From Sarcomyxa edulis (taxonomy: Eukaryota > Basidiomycota > Agaricomycetes > Agaricales > Mycenaceae): a DNA stretch of 64,000 bases. The DNA lies in NCBI GenBank assembly GCA_009761415.1, contig QUOL01000025.1, positions 124,001-188,000 of the forward strand, written 5' to 3'. A program made the translations under genes and the position numbers. This document shows positions 35,979 to 46,764 of the stretch, piece by piece (the stretch's first letter is position 1; every line of letters begins with the position of its first letter). The notes under the pieces were generated by a model. It was given only the letters and a program-made list of their open reading frames with translations, did no database searches and was not told the origin of the DNA.

Positions 35979-38152
35979 ATGGGGGTACCTGGCTTGTGGA
36001 CGGTACGTTGTTACCAACCATTCTACATGTACGATTCTCACATTCCATCAGATACTTGCAATAGCAATGCAAGAACGGGCATTCTCTCAGTTTGCTGTGA
36101 CCGAGGGGTTTGAAAGAAATAGACACGGCTGTCGCTCACTCCGGCTTGGTGTAGATGCCAGGTATGTTCGATTCTCTTGCGCTACACCATTTTTTACTCA
36201 GGCTATTCGCACCCTCTGTAGCTTATGGTTCGTTCAATGCCAGCACGCAGTTGCTGGCTTTACGCATGCACAAAGCGGTGAAAATCCAGAATTGCGTATT
36301 ATCTTCTGGCGTCTTGCTCGGTTCCTCCAGACAACTGTAACTTTACTGTTCGTTTTTGATGGTAGAGATCGGCCGGTCAGCAAGCGGGGGAAAAAAGTCC
36401 TCAAAAAACCACACTGGCTCACGGATGCGGCGATAGAGTTGATTTCGGCATTTGGATTTCAATATTACACTGTGAGTCTCGAAAAAACATGACGTATAGC
36501 GCTGGATGAAGGCTCATTGACAGGATAGGCACCCGGAGAAGCGGAGGCTGAGCTGGCGTACCTCAATCAAACTGGGACCATTGATGCCATACTTACCGAT
36601 GACTCCGATGCATTTCTTTTTGGAGCTACTCATGTCATCCGAAAGTCAGTTTCTCAGTTTCTTTGTGTCACGTATCGGTTTTAATCTCTCTCGGAGTGCA
36701 GCCCAAGAATTAACAACGACAAAGATCTTGTTGAAATATATACAGCTCAGGCAATTCTCAACGCGGTTGGGGTCAGGCTTTCTCGTGGTAGCATGATCCT
36801 CATTGCGCTCCTGAGTGGTGGAGATTATGACACGGTGAGTCTTGATTAGGAATTGCACTATCTGCGTTCATCAACTTCCATGTCTTAGGTTGGTCTCGCC
36901 GGATGCGGGGTGCCAATTGCACTCGCATTATCACGTACTGGACTTGGCGACACTCTCCTGGATGCCGCTCTCAACTCAGTGCCCGAGGAGTTGAACGAAT
37001 TTCTTATTGGATGGCGTAATGACTTGCGCCATGAGCTCTCTACTGACAAGTCAGGGTTTCTTGGTTTCAGACGTAAAGTACTCGCAAACTCTATCCGTGA
37101 CACCTTTCCGGACCCCAGCATTATATATATGTACACCGCGCCGGTCACATCCTGGTCGCATGGACGGAGTGGCCCAAAATTCAACTTCGACACTCTTACA
37201 CCACATCAGCCAGACCTGGCACGACTAGCATCAATATGTGGGACCCGCTTTTCTTGGCGTACATCAAGTGAAATCCACGTACGATTCCAGAATAGGGTAT
37301 GGGAAGGCGCTTGCATTAAAATGCTTTGTGAGGTACGTTCTTGTTGATTTATCTCTCACTCGTACAATCTATTGATGTGCAAAAAAATGGTAGGCGAATC
37401 GGGAGAATCTAGGAGCTCTGAACCCATCTCTTGTTGCAAGAATTCGTACAGTTCGTCTCGACCCATCACCCGCACTCAACTTTAAGTCGTACCGAATTCA
37501 ATATTCACTTCAAGAGTTTGTCACTCGTACTGCCCCTGGCCTTTATCACTCCCCTACACTACCACCTGGTCCTGATTCAGATTCTTCTGCGGAAGATCCC
37601 AGACCCAAATCAAAATCGCCTGAAATACAGCATGCCGATCCAGGCTTTGCTCACATGTGGGTTCCTGCCTCAATCCTTCGGTCTGCACTTCCCGCAATGG
37701 TTGAGGGTTTCAACGACCCTATTATAGTGACTGAAACGCTCCCCCCTTCCGTAAGTTTTTCAATCACAGATTACAGTGACTAGTATGCTTATATGTTGCA
37801 GCTTCTTTCTCCGATGAATGCTGCTTCGACACAGTCCAGCAACACCTCTGGTGTCTCCAGCAATACCAACGCTATAGCAGGCCCATCCAAATGGAGTGGT
37901 CAGGTCGTTTTCAGTGCATCAAACGACAGCGTCAGCTTGCGAGACCCTAGTCTTGAAGGTAGTCCTTCCATGGGAACAGGCCTATCCCAACCCACTCGGG
38001 CCAGCGTCGGTGTAGACAGCGATTCAGATAGCAGTCTGGAAGTGTCCGGACCTTTTGATAGCAGGTCTGGCAGTGCTATGTATCCCATCGACGTTGATGC
38101 TGATTGCGAGGAGCGCCACTCGGATGGTGATGTGGTAATCTTAGGCACATAG
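35979..38152 (+). CDS. XPG/Rad2-family nuclease (GEN1/Yen1-like)
   Basis: Structure-specific nuclease of the XPG/Rad2/FEN1 superfamily, closest in layout to the Holliday-junction resolvases GEN1/Yen1. Eight exons (35979-36002, 36052-36161, 36222-36471, 36529-36644, 36702-36834, 36889-37332, 37394-37750, 37802-38152) sum to 1785 bases, or 594 residues. MGVPGLWT is the canonical N-terminus. The XPG-N region has GVDAS (Asp43) and [10 protein letters not shown] (Asp91). The XPG-I region has [12 protein letters not shown] (Glu132-136) and LTDDSDAF (Asp152-155). The helix-hairpin-helix start is [14 protein letters not shown] (Asp208), so all catalytic acids are present. The tail (from about residue 400) is Ser/Pro-rich and acidic and ends with [10 protein letters not shown] tyrosine recombinase follows 176 bases downstream on the same strand. 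It could be the host resolvase gene or an element-borne relative. Confidence 0.86.
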
Positions 38153-38328
38153 TCTGGTAGTCGAGCTTGATATCCGTTTCTTTACGTTGCTTCGCATTCC
38201 TAGTGTATTCCGTATCCTAATTGTCATCACACGTTGCATACGAGCGGAAGTAAATAAAATTTCCCTTCTCTCCCAAATCCTTTCTTCAGCTCGCTATCAG
38301 TGCTTCGGTGCTTCTGGCCCTTCACATT

Positions 38329-40627
38329 ATGGGTCCCAGTAATTCTTCGGAGTCTCTGGTCTCAAAGAAAAAGGCAACAGCTACCAGGAAGAGTTCAACC
38401 CGGGGGGCAAAACCGGTTGCCAGTTTAAGTCAGCTCCAGAAAGCCAAAGCGGCTGCAATCAAGCTTCACCGTGGATCGAAAAGAACTGATGGTGCATATA
38501 CGGGATACATCAAAAGGGCTAAAGAGTTTCTGGAAGACCTGGTGGCGGACAGAACAAGAAACGAGAATGACGACACCGATAGCTTCGAGGCGCCGCTTAT
38601 AGAAGACGTTGACCTCAAGATATTATCCAAGAGCTTTGATAACCCACCAAACAAATATTCCGCAATGGCCCTGGAGAATTTTATAGTCCAAAAGTGTTTG
38701 ACAGAAGATTGCGGAAAGAGCACGTCGGATGGAATCCATGCAGCGTTCCTCCGATATTGGGATGACATGTATGCCATAAACAACTTCGTTGTGCTGCAGA
38801 CTGCTGACCAGATCTTAGGAGCGGTGAAAAGTACAGAGGCTCATATTTCTGGGATGAAACGACAGGAAAGGTCTCGGGAAACCCGGCGAGGTGTGCGTTG
38901 ATCGTAGATTTGATGAAGACCATCAAGAACAAGTGTGGCGCAAACGGCGGAAGAAGGAACCACGCCGAGGCAATGACAAGAGAGGATTTGAAGATAATCA
39001 TGGATTGGTCTGAAACAACCTGTCCGTCCGATAAGCTAGACTCCATTGTTGACGCCAGAGAAAGGAAAGAAGCAATGAAGCACGTTATGATGCGTGCATT
39101 TCTGACCTCGGGATTCACGCTATGGACAAGGTGATTGGCCGCCACATCTCACCATCAATTCCCTTTCTGATCGCAATCACATCGTGATCACTGAGCAGAA
39201 ACTTCGAGCTCTGTTCCCTTCAAAGTCGCCATGTCACGCTAGGCTGTAAGGTTGCACCGTATTTTATAGACCACTGTGCTGTGAAATTGGAAGACCGAAA
39301 AGGATGGCAGAAGAAGCAAGGCGATGACGGGCCCCTCATGGGTAGTCACCTCCATATATCATTCAACCTTAGAGTTCAATTTCTGACTTGATACCGTGTT
39401 TCATAGGTAACACTTACGAGATCTACGAGCAAAGGAAGACACCTGAAATGGACATGTATACCCATCTCCAGGTCTGGATAAAATTTCTCGAAACCCAACT
39501 TGGCCGAAACCTCAAGCCTGATGACTACATATTCCCTTTCGTCGGAAACAACGGGGTCATCTATCCGAATAAAGAGGTTACTCACGACATCATCCAGAAG
39601 CACCTAACCGAGTTTTCAACAGCCTCGGGAGTCAGCAAGCATTATACGACACATTGCCTACGCCGTGGAGGTGCTCAGTACCGATTCATGTTTGCCCCAC
39701 TTGGTGAACGGTGGTCACTGACTATCATTCGGTGGTGGGGAGGATGGGCCATTGGAGAGCACGTATGTCCAATCCAGTGCAGCTATATATGCAAAAGTTC
39801 TTACCTCAACAATAGGTCGACACACTCATCCGTTACCTTGTTGATTCTTTGCAGAGTTACGAGAATTGTCACGGAGATGCACTGCGACCTATATCCTCGG
39901 AGATAGACCAGAGTTTCAACGGAGATCACGCTCGAGTTGGCTCTGCATCTGCAGAAGAGTTTCGCCAACTGGCAGGCTTTGTAGAGAGAAAATTAAACAT
40001 GGTAATGGATATTGTTTTGAGCTCGTCAACTTCCTCTCAAGCTGTCCAATTGGCGCAAATCACAAACATGTCACCTACAAGACCCAGACAAAGACATCAC
40101 TCCCGCCATCGCCCTCCCCGCAACTTTCCCAATCTTCGTGCAACTCAACATCACGATCAACAACAATCCTCAACTCAAGCTCCATGTCACAAAGATGCCT
40201 GTCCACAACTACCACCCACCACGGGACTGTCAATTCCGAACCTTTCAAGGGGAGCTTCGGCCTGGCGTGACGCTATCAAGCAATGGGAAGAACCCCATCC
40301 AACATCTGGACTTCCGGCGCTCAAGGATTGGCCATTGGAATGGTACACTGGACAGAACCGAACGGCGTTTGCTGTGAAGCGGGGCCAGCGACGACAGGTT
40401 GCGAACGAGTACGAACGGTGAGTTTATTTTGTAGCCTACCCACTGCACCTTGATTGATTGCTTGCAGGTGCGAACGAGACGATGTAGTCTTTCTATCAAT
40501 CTTCCCAGAAGCCAACAACGGTCTTGGAAAACTCTTGTTGGCAATCCATGCAAAACGGTCTGCTCGCGGAGAGGTGATTTTACGGACAAGTAAAAACGGT
40601 GCACCTACTGAGCGCATTCTTGTTTAA
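38329..40627 (+). CDS. Crypton-type tyrosine recombinase with GCR1_C domain
   Basis: Tyrosine recombinase (DNA breaking-rejoining enzyme), expected to cut and rejoin DNA through a phosphotyrosine bond. Six exons (38329-38768, 38819-39130, 39199-39341, 39407-39762, 39816-40417, 40468-40627) join in phase to 670 residues. The basic N-terminus (KKKATATRKSSTRG) precedes an alpha-helical core-binding domain. The catalytic signature is complete: Arg251 in TRNFELCSL, His381 and Arg384 in THCLRRGGA, Trp409 in WWGGW, and Tyr424 in TLIRYLVDSL. A Gln/Ser/His-rich linker leads to a C-terminal GCR1_C-like DNA-binding domain (about 565-650) with AWRDAIKQWEEPHP, LKDWPLEWYTG, KRGQRRQVANEYER and RDDVVFLSIFP. 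Recombinase plus GCR1_C is the hallmark of Crypton DNA transposons. There is no frame damage, so the protein may be active or domesticated. Alternative 3' splicing into 40674-40939 is possible. Confidence 0.85.
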
Positions 40628-40673
40628 TCCCTTATTTAAATACATTATTTATTTTTTCTCGTACCAAGAACAG

Positions 40674-40939
40674 ACCGTGTATTATGAGGCTATAGAGCTC
40701 ATGGACAGATATGCTCTCAAGAAGGTATGCATGTACAAAGCTATTCAGAATTGTTTAGCCCGAGGGTAGTAGGTCCGTGAGGGGGGTTCCAACCACGAAA
40801 TGTGAATAACTCACATCTGCTGACACAGGTCCTTGCTAGAAGTTTGACCGTTGGTACCATTATCTTCGTTCCAAAAGCGGAGCCTGGAGGAGTCAGAGAT
40901 GTGTTGGCCAAACTTCAGAGATATCGACAGGTCAATTGA
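40674..40939 (+). CDS. Possible alternative 3' exons of the recombinase
   Basis: Using a GT donor at 40574 instead of reading through, exon 6 (to 40573) joins in phase to 40674-40724 (TVYYEAIELMDRYALKK) and then to 40829-40939 (SLTVGTIIFVPKAEPGG..., ending RYRQVN). All three junctions are phase 0 with good GT/AG borders, which would give a 706-residue protein. The added C-terminus looks coding but matches no domain I know. Alternatively these exons belong to a separate small gene. RNA data would decide. Confidence 0.4.
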
Positions 40940-42830
40940 GACATTGAGATATGAGATCGTTAGTGACAACAGAAATTAGCGACTTGGAAATAAAGTAACA
41001 GGACGCACTTTGAGTGTATTGTTACAGTCAACCGTCAAAACGACCGGGTGTGACGGTGGACGGTGGTAGTGGTAATCTATAGAGGACTTACGAGCTTGAA
41101 AGGCATAGACCCGGGCCCGCCGTCGGAATGGCATCAGAAGTACGATGATACAAATCCGCTCATAGCAGGGCTTGTACCTCAGGGTCTGGCCGTCGATTCC
41201 ACTGCAAATGCGCCTGATCACCCACATAATCGGGCCTCTAACGTCGTTCTTGATTCCGAGGAAGAGACCTGCAGATGACAAAGGATGTTGCCAGAGAGTC
41301 TCCATGTCTGTTTGCGAGGATTTCGACGAGGCACAGCGAAGCGAAGCGGGTGTGACAGACAGGAGCAACATGAAGCCACGGCAGCAAAGAAGAAAGTGCG
41401 CATTGCTCTTCAAGTTGCAGTGCATTCGAGTAAGGCGACAGCATTGTCCTCGCAAAGCCTTGTCTCCGTCTGCCGAAGTTCACAAGTGATTCCCTTGATG
41501 CTAGTACCGATGGCGTCAGCTCAGAGTGAAGCGGACGGTCGAAAGAGTGAAGCGAACGGTCAAAAGAGGCCACTAGTGTGGTAAATCAATGTCGATATGG
41601 CCCGGGGGCCGGCACTCACTGCTAAGCATCTGGTACGAAAAGGAAAGTCTATGAGTGCCTCGCCTCGCTGGCTGAGAGTGCGATAAAGCTATGTGGATTC
41701 GTGATCTTCGAGATACCGCACAGTAAACACGGTTGCGACGAAGGGATCGAGTCTGTAACAAGAACGATTAGCAAGGAAAAGAACTTCTGATGTCAGCGTG
41801 CACCGTCAGAGCGTAGGACTGGCTGAGTGTTAGAATGTGGGCAAAACTTGAGTATCTGATGAATTTCCTACACACGACTCGGAGGCTCTACAGCAGTGTG
41901 AGCAAGTACCGAAACTCATTCCGGGCAACGGGGGAAAGGGGAAAGAGCGAGATTATAGACATAATTCAGTCATACGCGTCATGGAATTGTATTGAAGTGG
42001 AGGTACTGGCCAACCAAGAGAAGGATACTATGAGAGCGCATGGTAAAGTGGCATCTTGGGTTAGGAATTCGAACCCGAGAGAAGTACGGTTCCGCCGTGT
42101 AATCTGAATTGCTGGTGAGAGAATTCCAGTGCTACTTGATAGTGCAGCATCGAATACTACTGTGAATATGACTATTATTGTGGATATTGTCATTGACAAT
42201 CGAGACGAAACAATGTGAAACTGATTCTCTTACAATTTACAAAGTGAATTTTGCTACTAACGAAGCTCGGGGAGTAGTATACTCCTAGATACGGGAGAGC
42301 GAGCTCAGAAACTGTCGAAGAATGGTGTTAGTAAGCGAGAAGAAATCGGATGGTCTCCCTACACTGACTGACAGGGCTCTCGCAGACACTTGACACGCGC
42401 ACGCCGGGATTGTGCGAGAGAGTCCTTTTTTGTGACTTTGAGATCTAATTTTGACATGCTAAGTGATTTGTGCAGGATCGTACCCTTTATAGCGACGATT
42501 TCGTGCATTTGCTAAGGTCACAGGTCGTGGAATTGATTGAGATGCCGCCGTCTGGTAGAGGATTGGATTTGCGGCGGGGAGGCTGTGCTGCCAGACCCAA
42601 AGCGGAAGAGGGGCGGCACCCGAGGGCCCGACCCGAAGCGATCGGCGGCAGCACCCGGTAAATTGTCAGTACTAAGTATCATCAACTGGTTCAAAGTCAC
42701 GATTTGAGTCATTTGACGGAGCAGAACTGTGACAGATCCGTGACTCCGAACAAAATCATGCCGACGAGCCGTAACTTTGCCCGTCACGGTCAAGTTCAAG
42801 AACGAGCAAGAGAACGAGACTTGGACTCCA
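40940..42830. other. Region 3' of the recombinase without a supported gene
   Basis: About 1.9 kb. It contains a 21-base tandem duplication at 41525-41566 and open frames without domains: minus 40976-41455, and plus 41835-42107 starting MWAKLEYLMNF. The composition is more A-rich than neighbouring genes from about 41.8 to 42.5 kb. If the nuclease-recombinase pair forms a mobile element, its right end should lie here. Confidence 0.35.
41525..41566. repeat. Tandem duplication, 2 x 21 bases
   Basis: Two adjacent 21-base units beginning AGTGAAGCG and ending in AAAG differ at two positions. No gene covers them with confidence. Confidence 0.7.
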
Positions 42831-44485
42831 ATGTCCCTTCCACCCCGATCTTCGGTGATAGCAGCGTCTCTTTCCACAGGACAACTTGTACGCAATGCAC
42901 CTAGCCACCCATTTGAGGACGCGATCCCTACGGAAAACCCTGGTGAGATGTCAAATCACACAAGATACCTTTCGGTACTGCGATGCTGATTGCTACTTTA
43001 CTAGGAACCACTTACAATCCAGACTTGCAGCCCTTAAATAAATCTCCTTCTGCTCCCGATTTTTCCCAATCCAGATATTTCATCGAGGAGAGTAAACCAG
43101 ATATTCCACATTGCAAGGACGACATCCGAGTCGTGCACACACGGAAAACTTCAGAAGACCGCACTGTATCATCGTCGGAGGCCTCACGCTTCAACAATGT
43201 CGCTGCATATGACTCTACGGTCTTGCCTGCTCATAGTCTTCCTCCTGAACTATACATGGATATATTCCTCTATTGTCGTGAGAATCGTCTCACTCTCTGT
43301 CAAATTTGTCGGAGGTGGAGGCAAATCGCCCTCTCTACCCCACGAATATGGACGGATATTCGCCTCTGTGTCACTTCCAATGATATGCGCGGTATTCAGA
43401 ATCAGCTTGATACCTACGTGGAGCGAGCTGGAGCCCTATCTCTCTCAATATCCTTTCGAGCCCTATGGAAACTATCACGTGGTCGTATTGCCGAGGAATG
43501 CGATCTGATTTCTCCAATCATACCGTACATTCACCGGGCTCGGCATCTACACATACAACTACCGGGATACTATTTTCGGGTCATTTGTGACCTCCCGGAG
43601 TCCTCGTTCCAGCTGCTGGAGACATTTTCGTTCGATGATCATGGTATAATTGACTCATCTAGAGATTACGAGACTATGATCTCCCGCCCATTAGTAACGT
43701 TCGGAGCAGCCCCCCTCTTGACCAAACTCACACTTACCATGCCTATCACCCCACTTCAATTCCAGACATTTCGACAGTACCCTAACCTGTCCGTCTGTTC
43801 GTGCATCCTAAGAGGGCCATTGTCTTCAATGGCGAGTGGACCTATCAGACTTAAACGAGTGCATACTCTCAACATCACAATTCGTGGGAGCGACACATTG
43901 CTGCCACCTCTGGTCATGCCAGCGCTGGACCATCTCGAGATCATCAGCTCTGCGGAGATTTCCACCGCTGTACTCGCTTCTATACTTTCCTCAATCGAAG
44001 GCTCTTCTTGTCGCCCGACAAAACTATCCCTCAGGTTAGAACTGGATTTACGAGAAGCGGATGGTATGGACAGCACATTGATCGTCAATCTCATGGAAGC
44101 GGTCCCATCCTGTGTCGAGTTTTGCCTGTATGATGTGATGTACATGAATGACGAAATCATTCATAAGCTCACCTACTCTCCTATGATCCGCCCAACTCTA
44201 CTACCGCACCTGGAAACACTGAGGTTGGAAGTCATCGATATGGAGTTCACGGAAACAGAATTGGTGAAGATGGTCCAGAGCAGGTGGTGGGCAAGTAATG
44301 AGCAACCGACCAGAGACAATCTAGCTCGTGAAGTTGCGCGTCTCAAATCAATTTCGGTTGGTCATCTTGTTAGCGAATTGGTTCACATGGACAGGGACTT
44401 AGACGATTGGTGTCAACAAGAAGTGGCCAGATTCAGAGCTGAAGGACTATACATCCATCTTCGGGCATCGTATGAAGGTATTTAA
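42831..44485 (+). CDS. F-box protein
   Basis: Likely SCF ubiquitin-ligase receptor. The F-box reads AHSLPPELYMDIFLYCRE, then LTLCQICRRWRQIALSTPRIWTDIRL. The C-terminal half consists of leucine-rich segments (for example VMPALDHLEIISSAE, LRLELDLREADG, LPHLETLRLEVIDME) and ends with the tail AEGLYIHLRASYEGI, as in many Agaricomycete F-box proteins. The main exon is open from 42983 to 44485. A short upstream exon (ATG 42831, MSLPPRSSVIAAS, to ENPG) joins in phase across a 60-base GTGAGA...CTAG intron to TTYNPDL, giving a more natural N-terminus. If that exon is wrong, the start is the ATG at 42983. It converges on the CoA-transferase gene, with only 40 bases between the stops. Confidence 0.8.
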
Positions 44486-44525
44486 AGATCAAACATATCC
44501 TAATGCTCTCTTTCAATTCAGCATG

Positions 44526-46387
44526 TCATTCTACGATCCCATTTGCTCTCAAGCTCCGCACCTGCTCTTCTGAGAGCCCCAAATCATCTTTTAGGATTTC
44601 ATCAGTATGGAATCCCAAATCTGGTCCCGCCCATCGTGTCTTCAAATCACACCCTTCCAACCGCGGGGCAATAGCTTGCATTTTCACGTTCCATCCTTTT
44701 CTCTCTTCTCCAGCCTCTCCGCGATCCTCCCCCGCTCCCGGTGACTTCAAATCAGCCTCAGGTCCGGGCACCCAAACACTCTCTACAGCTCCCCTTTTCT
44801 TCAAATGTTCATTTTCTATGATATCACTAACATTTACAACTCTCCCAACAGGCACTCCAGCCGCGTTCATGGCCTCCACGACTTGATCTACAGTCTTCTT
44901 AGATGTCCATTGAGCAATGGCTTCCTCAATAACCGCTTGTCGTTCGACTCGATGTTGGTTATGTTGATACGCAGGCCCAGTAAGATCTGGCCGCGATATA
45001 GCATGCATCAGGCGGTTGTAGATAGTGTCTCCATTCGCACCGATAACGATGTATGTCGGTGTCGGTGTTGCTGTGGAGGAGTCGCGAGGAGTAGACCGAC
45101 AAGGATAGGCATTGGTGGGGACGATACCGGTCACCGACGAACCAGAAGGACCGCGAATCTGGTACGCAAGACAATGGGCACTATGCGCGCATTTCTGAGA
45201 AGGTACTCACTTTTCCTTTACGATCGTATTCAGGAATGATGCCTTCCATTAGATTCAGCATACTACGAGATGAATCAGCGCCTTCGTTTCTTCATTTGAC
45301 TGGAGGCTGACCTTTCCATGATGCTGACATCTACGATCTGACCACTAGCTTTGCCTTGATACATCTTCTTATGCCGTCGCAGCAGGGCAAGGACCTTGGA
45401 TTTTGGGAATGTCACCATTTCGTAAGAACATATTGCGATGATCTGGTGGCGTTACACTTACTGTTCCAAATGCCGCATGCAATCCAGCGACCGAGTCTCC
45501 CAGACTTATATTAGGTCTCACCGGTGGACCGTCCAATTCGCCTGTACCGTCTTTCGTTGGAAAACCGTTGATATACCTGAATCCTGACTCTGCCTCGCAT
45601 ACGGAGGCATAACCAGGTCTGGAAGCCCAAGGGCCTGTTTGGCCGTAACCGGATACACGAGTGTAAATCAGAGAAGGATTGTACGGGTGGATGGATGCTG
45701 GGTCTAGGGACCATTTCTCCAAAGCTGAATCCCTTTCAATGATTAGTACGATTGACGCACAACGGTCAAGCAAAGAGACATACTTCCAGGCCTGAAATTT
45801 TCGAGAAGGACATCACTTTTTATAGCTAGTTGACGAACCAGACTAGACTCAATGTCACTTAGTAGTGAATATCGAGGTATATCTCCATGCGTACTCACTC
45901 TCTGCCTTCTTCCTTCCTCAAATCGATAGCGATACTCTTCTTGTTTCTTGCGATGCTGCGAAACCAAGGGCTTGTACCGTCTATATCGAGCTCCCTCCAA
46001 ATACGGAGTGGATCCCCGACATTTGGTGGCTCGACCTTGATTACTTCTGCACCGAAGTGACTGATTTGACAAGCAGAGTGAGAAGTACCGGTCAGTCTCG
46101 AGTCTCTGCGCGAACAATTTGAATAGGTGAAACAGACGCAAGTAGTTGTCCAGCAAAAGGACCAGCTATCAGCTGCCCGAGCTCTAGGACGCGTATTCCG
46201 GACAGAGGCAGATCGTCTGGCACTGATGTACTACTGCTCGATGCACTATACAAGGATGGAAGGACATCACTCTATAGATCTTGTTATAAGGGGTCAAATA
46301 TACGTACTTTCGATATGCCTTGACTATCGTAGGGCGTGTGGCACGCCGTCGTACCTTAGCGGAAGCTTTCAATAAACGGAAGCTCAT
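44526..46387 (-). CDS. Class III CoA-transferase (CaiB/BaiF family)
   Basis: Family III CoA-transferase, which moves CoA between carboxylic acids through an aspartyl-CoA anhydride. It is related to formyl-CoA transferase and to mitochondrial succinyl-CoA:glutarate CoA-transferase. Exons give LPLSGIRVLELGQLIAGPFA, then FGAEVIKVEPPNVGDPLR, RSIARNKKSIAIDLRKEEGR and SDVLLENFRPG. YNPSLIYTRVSGYGQTGPWA follows, then RPGYASVCEAESG, where the catalytic Asp of other members (GYD) is Ala-Ser, then RPNISLGDSVAGLHAAFG. A later exon has YIVIGANGDTIYNRLM, and the stop is at 44526. MSFRLLKAS at 46387 may be a short mitochondrial presequence; its splice to the next exon is uncertain. Seven or more short introns interrupt the gene. 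Confidence 0.85.
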
Positions 46388-46764
46388 GTTTTTGCACGAT
46401 CTGGTATGTGGGGTATTGCGGGGTAATGATATGGGGTCGAATCCTGAGTCTGCCGACTAGACAGCATACGAGAGTATACGTGCACAGAATTGACACAGTT
46501 CAAAGTGTGGGAACCACAATTGAGACCTGAAAGCACACTGTTCCGCGTGAGAGAAAACATACGCAAAAGTCCTTGATGATACGCGTATTTACAACAATCC
46601 ATGCAATATTGATACTATATAGAAGAAAGGAAAGGTGGCCATGCACCAACTCTTCAATGCGTGCAACTTTGAAGGGAGTACATATGTAGACAAACGGGTG
46701 AGACCCTAAATTATTGTTCCAAAAAAGAGAACGGCAAGAGTCCCAGCTACGTCAACTGAGCCGC
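46388..46764. other. Short intergenic region
   Basis: About 380 bases between the start of the CoA-transferase and the stop of the phosphatase-fold gene, both on the minus strand. It should hold the CoA-transferase promoter. No gene or TATA element is evident. Confidence 0.4.

Noticed and set aside
35979..38152. Interpretation as FEN1 (replication flap endonuclease)
   Set aside because: The spacing of the XPG-N and XPG-I regions, the SGGDYD-GLAGCG helix-hairpin-helix and the long tail fit the GEN1/Yen1 type better; no PCNA-binding box is seen at the C-terminus.
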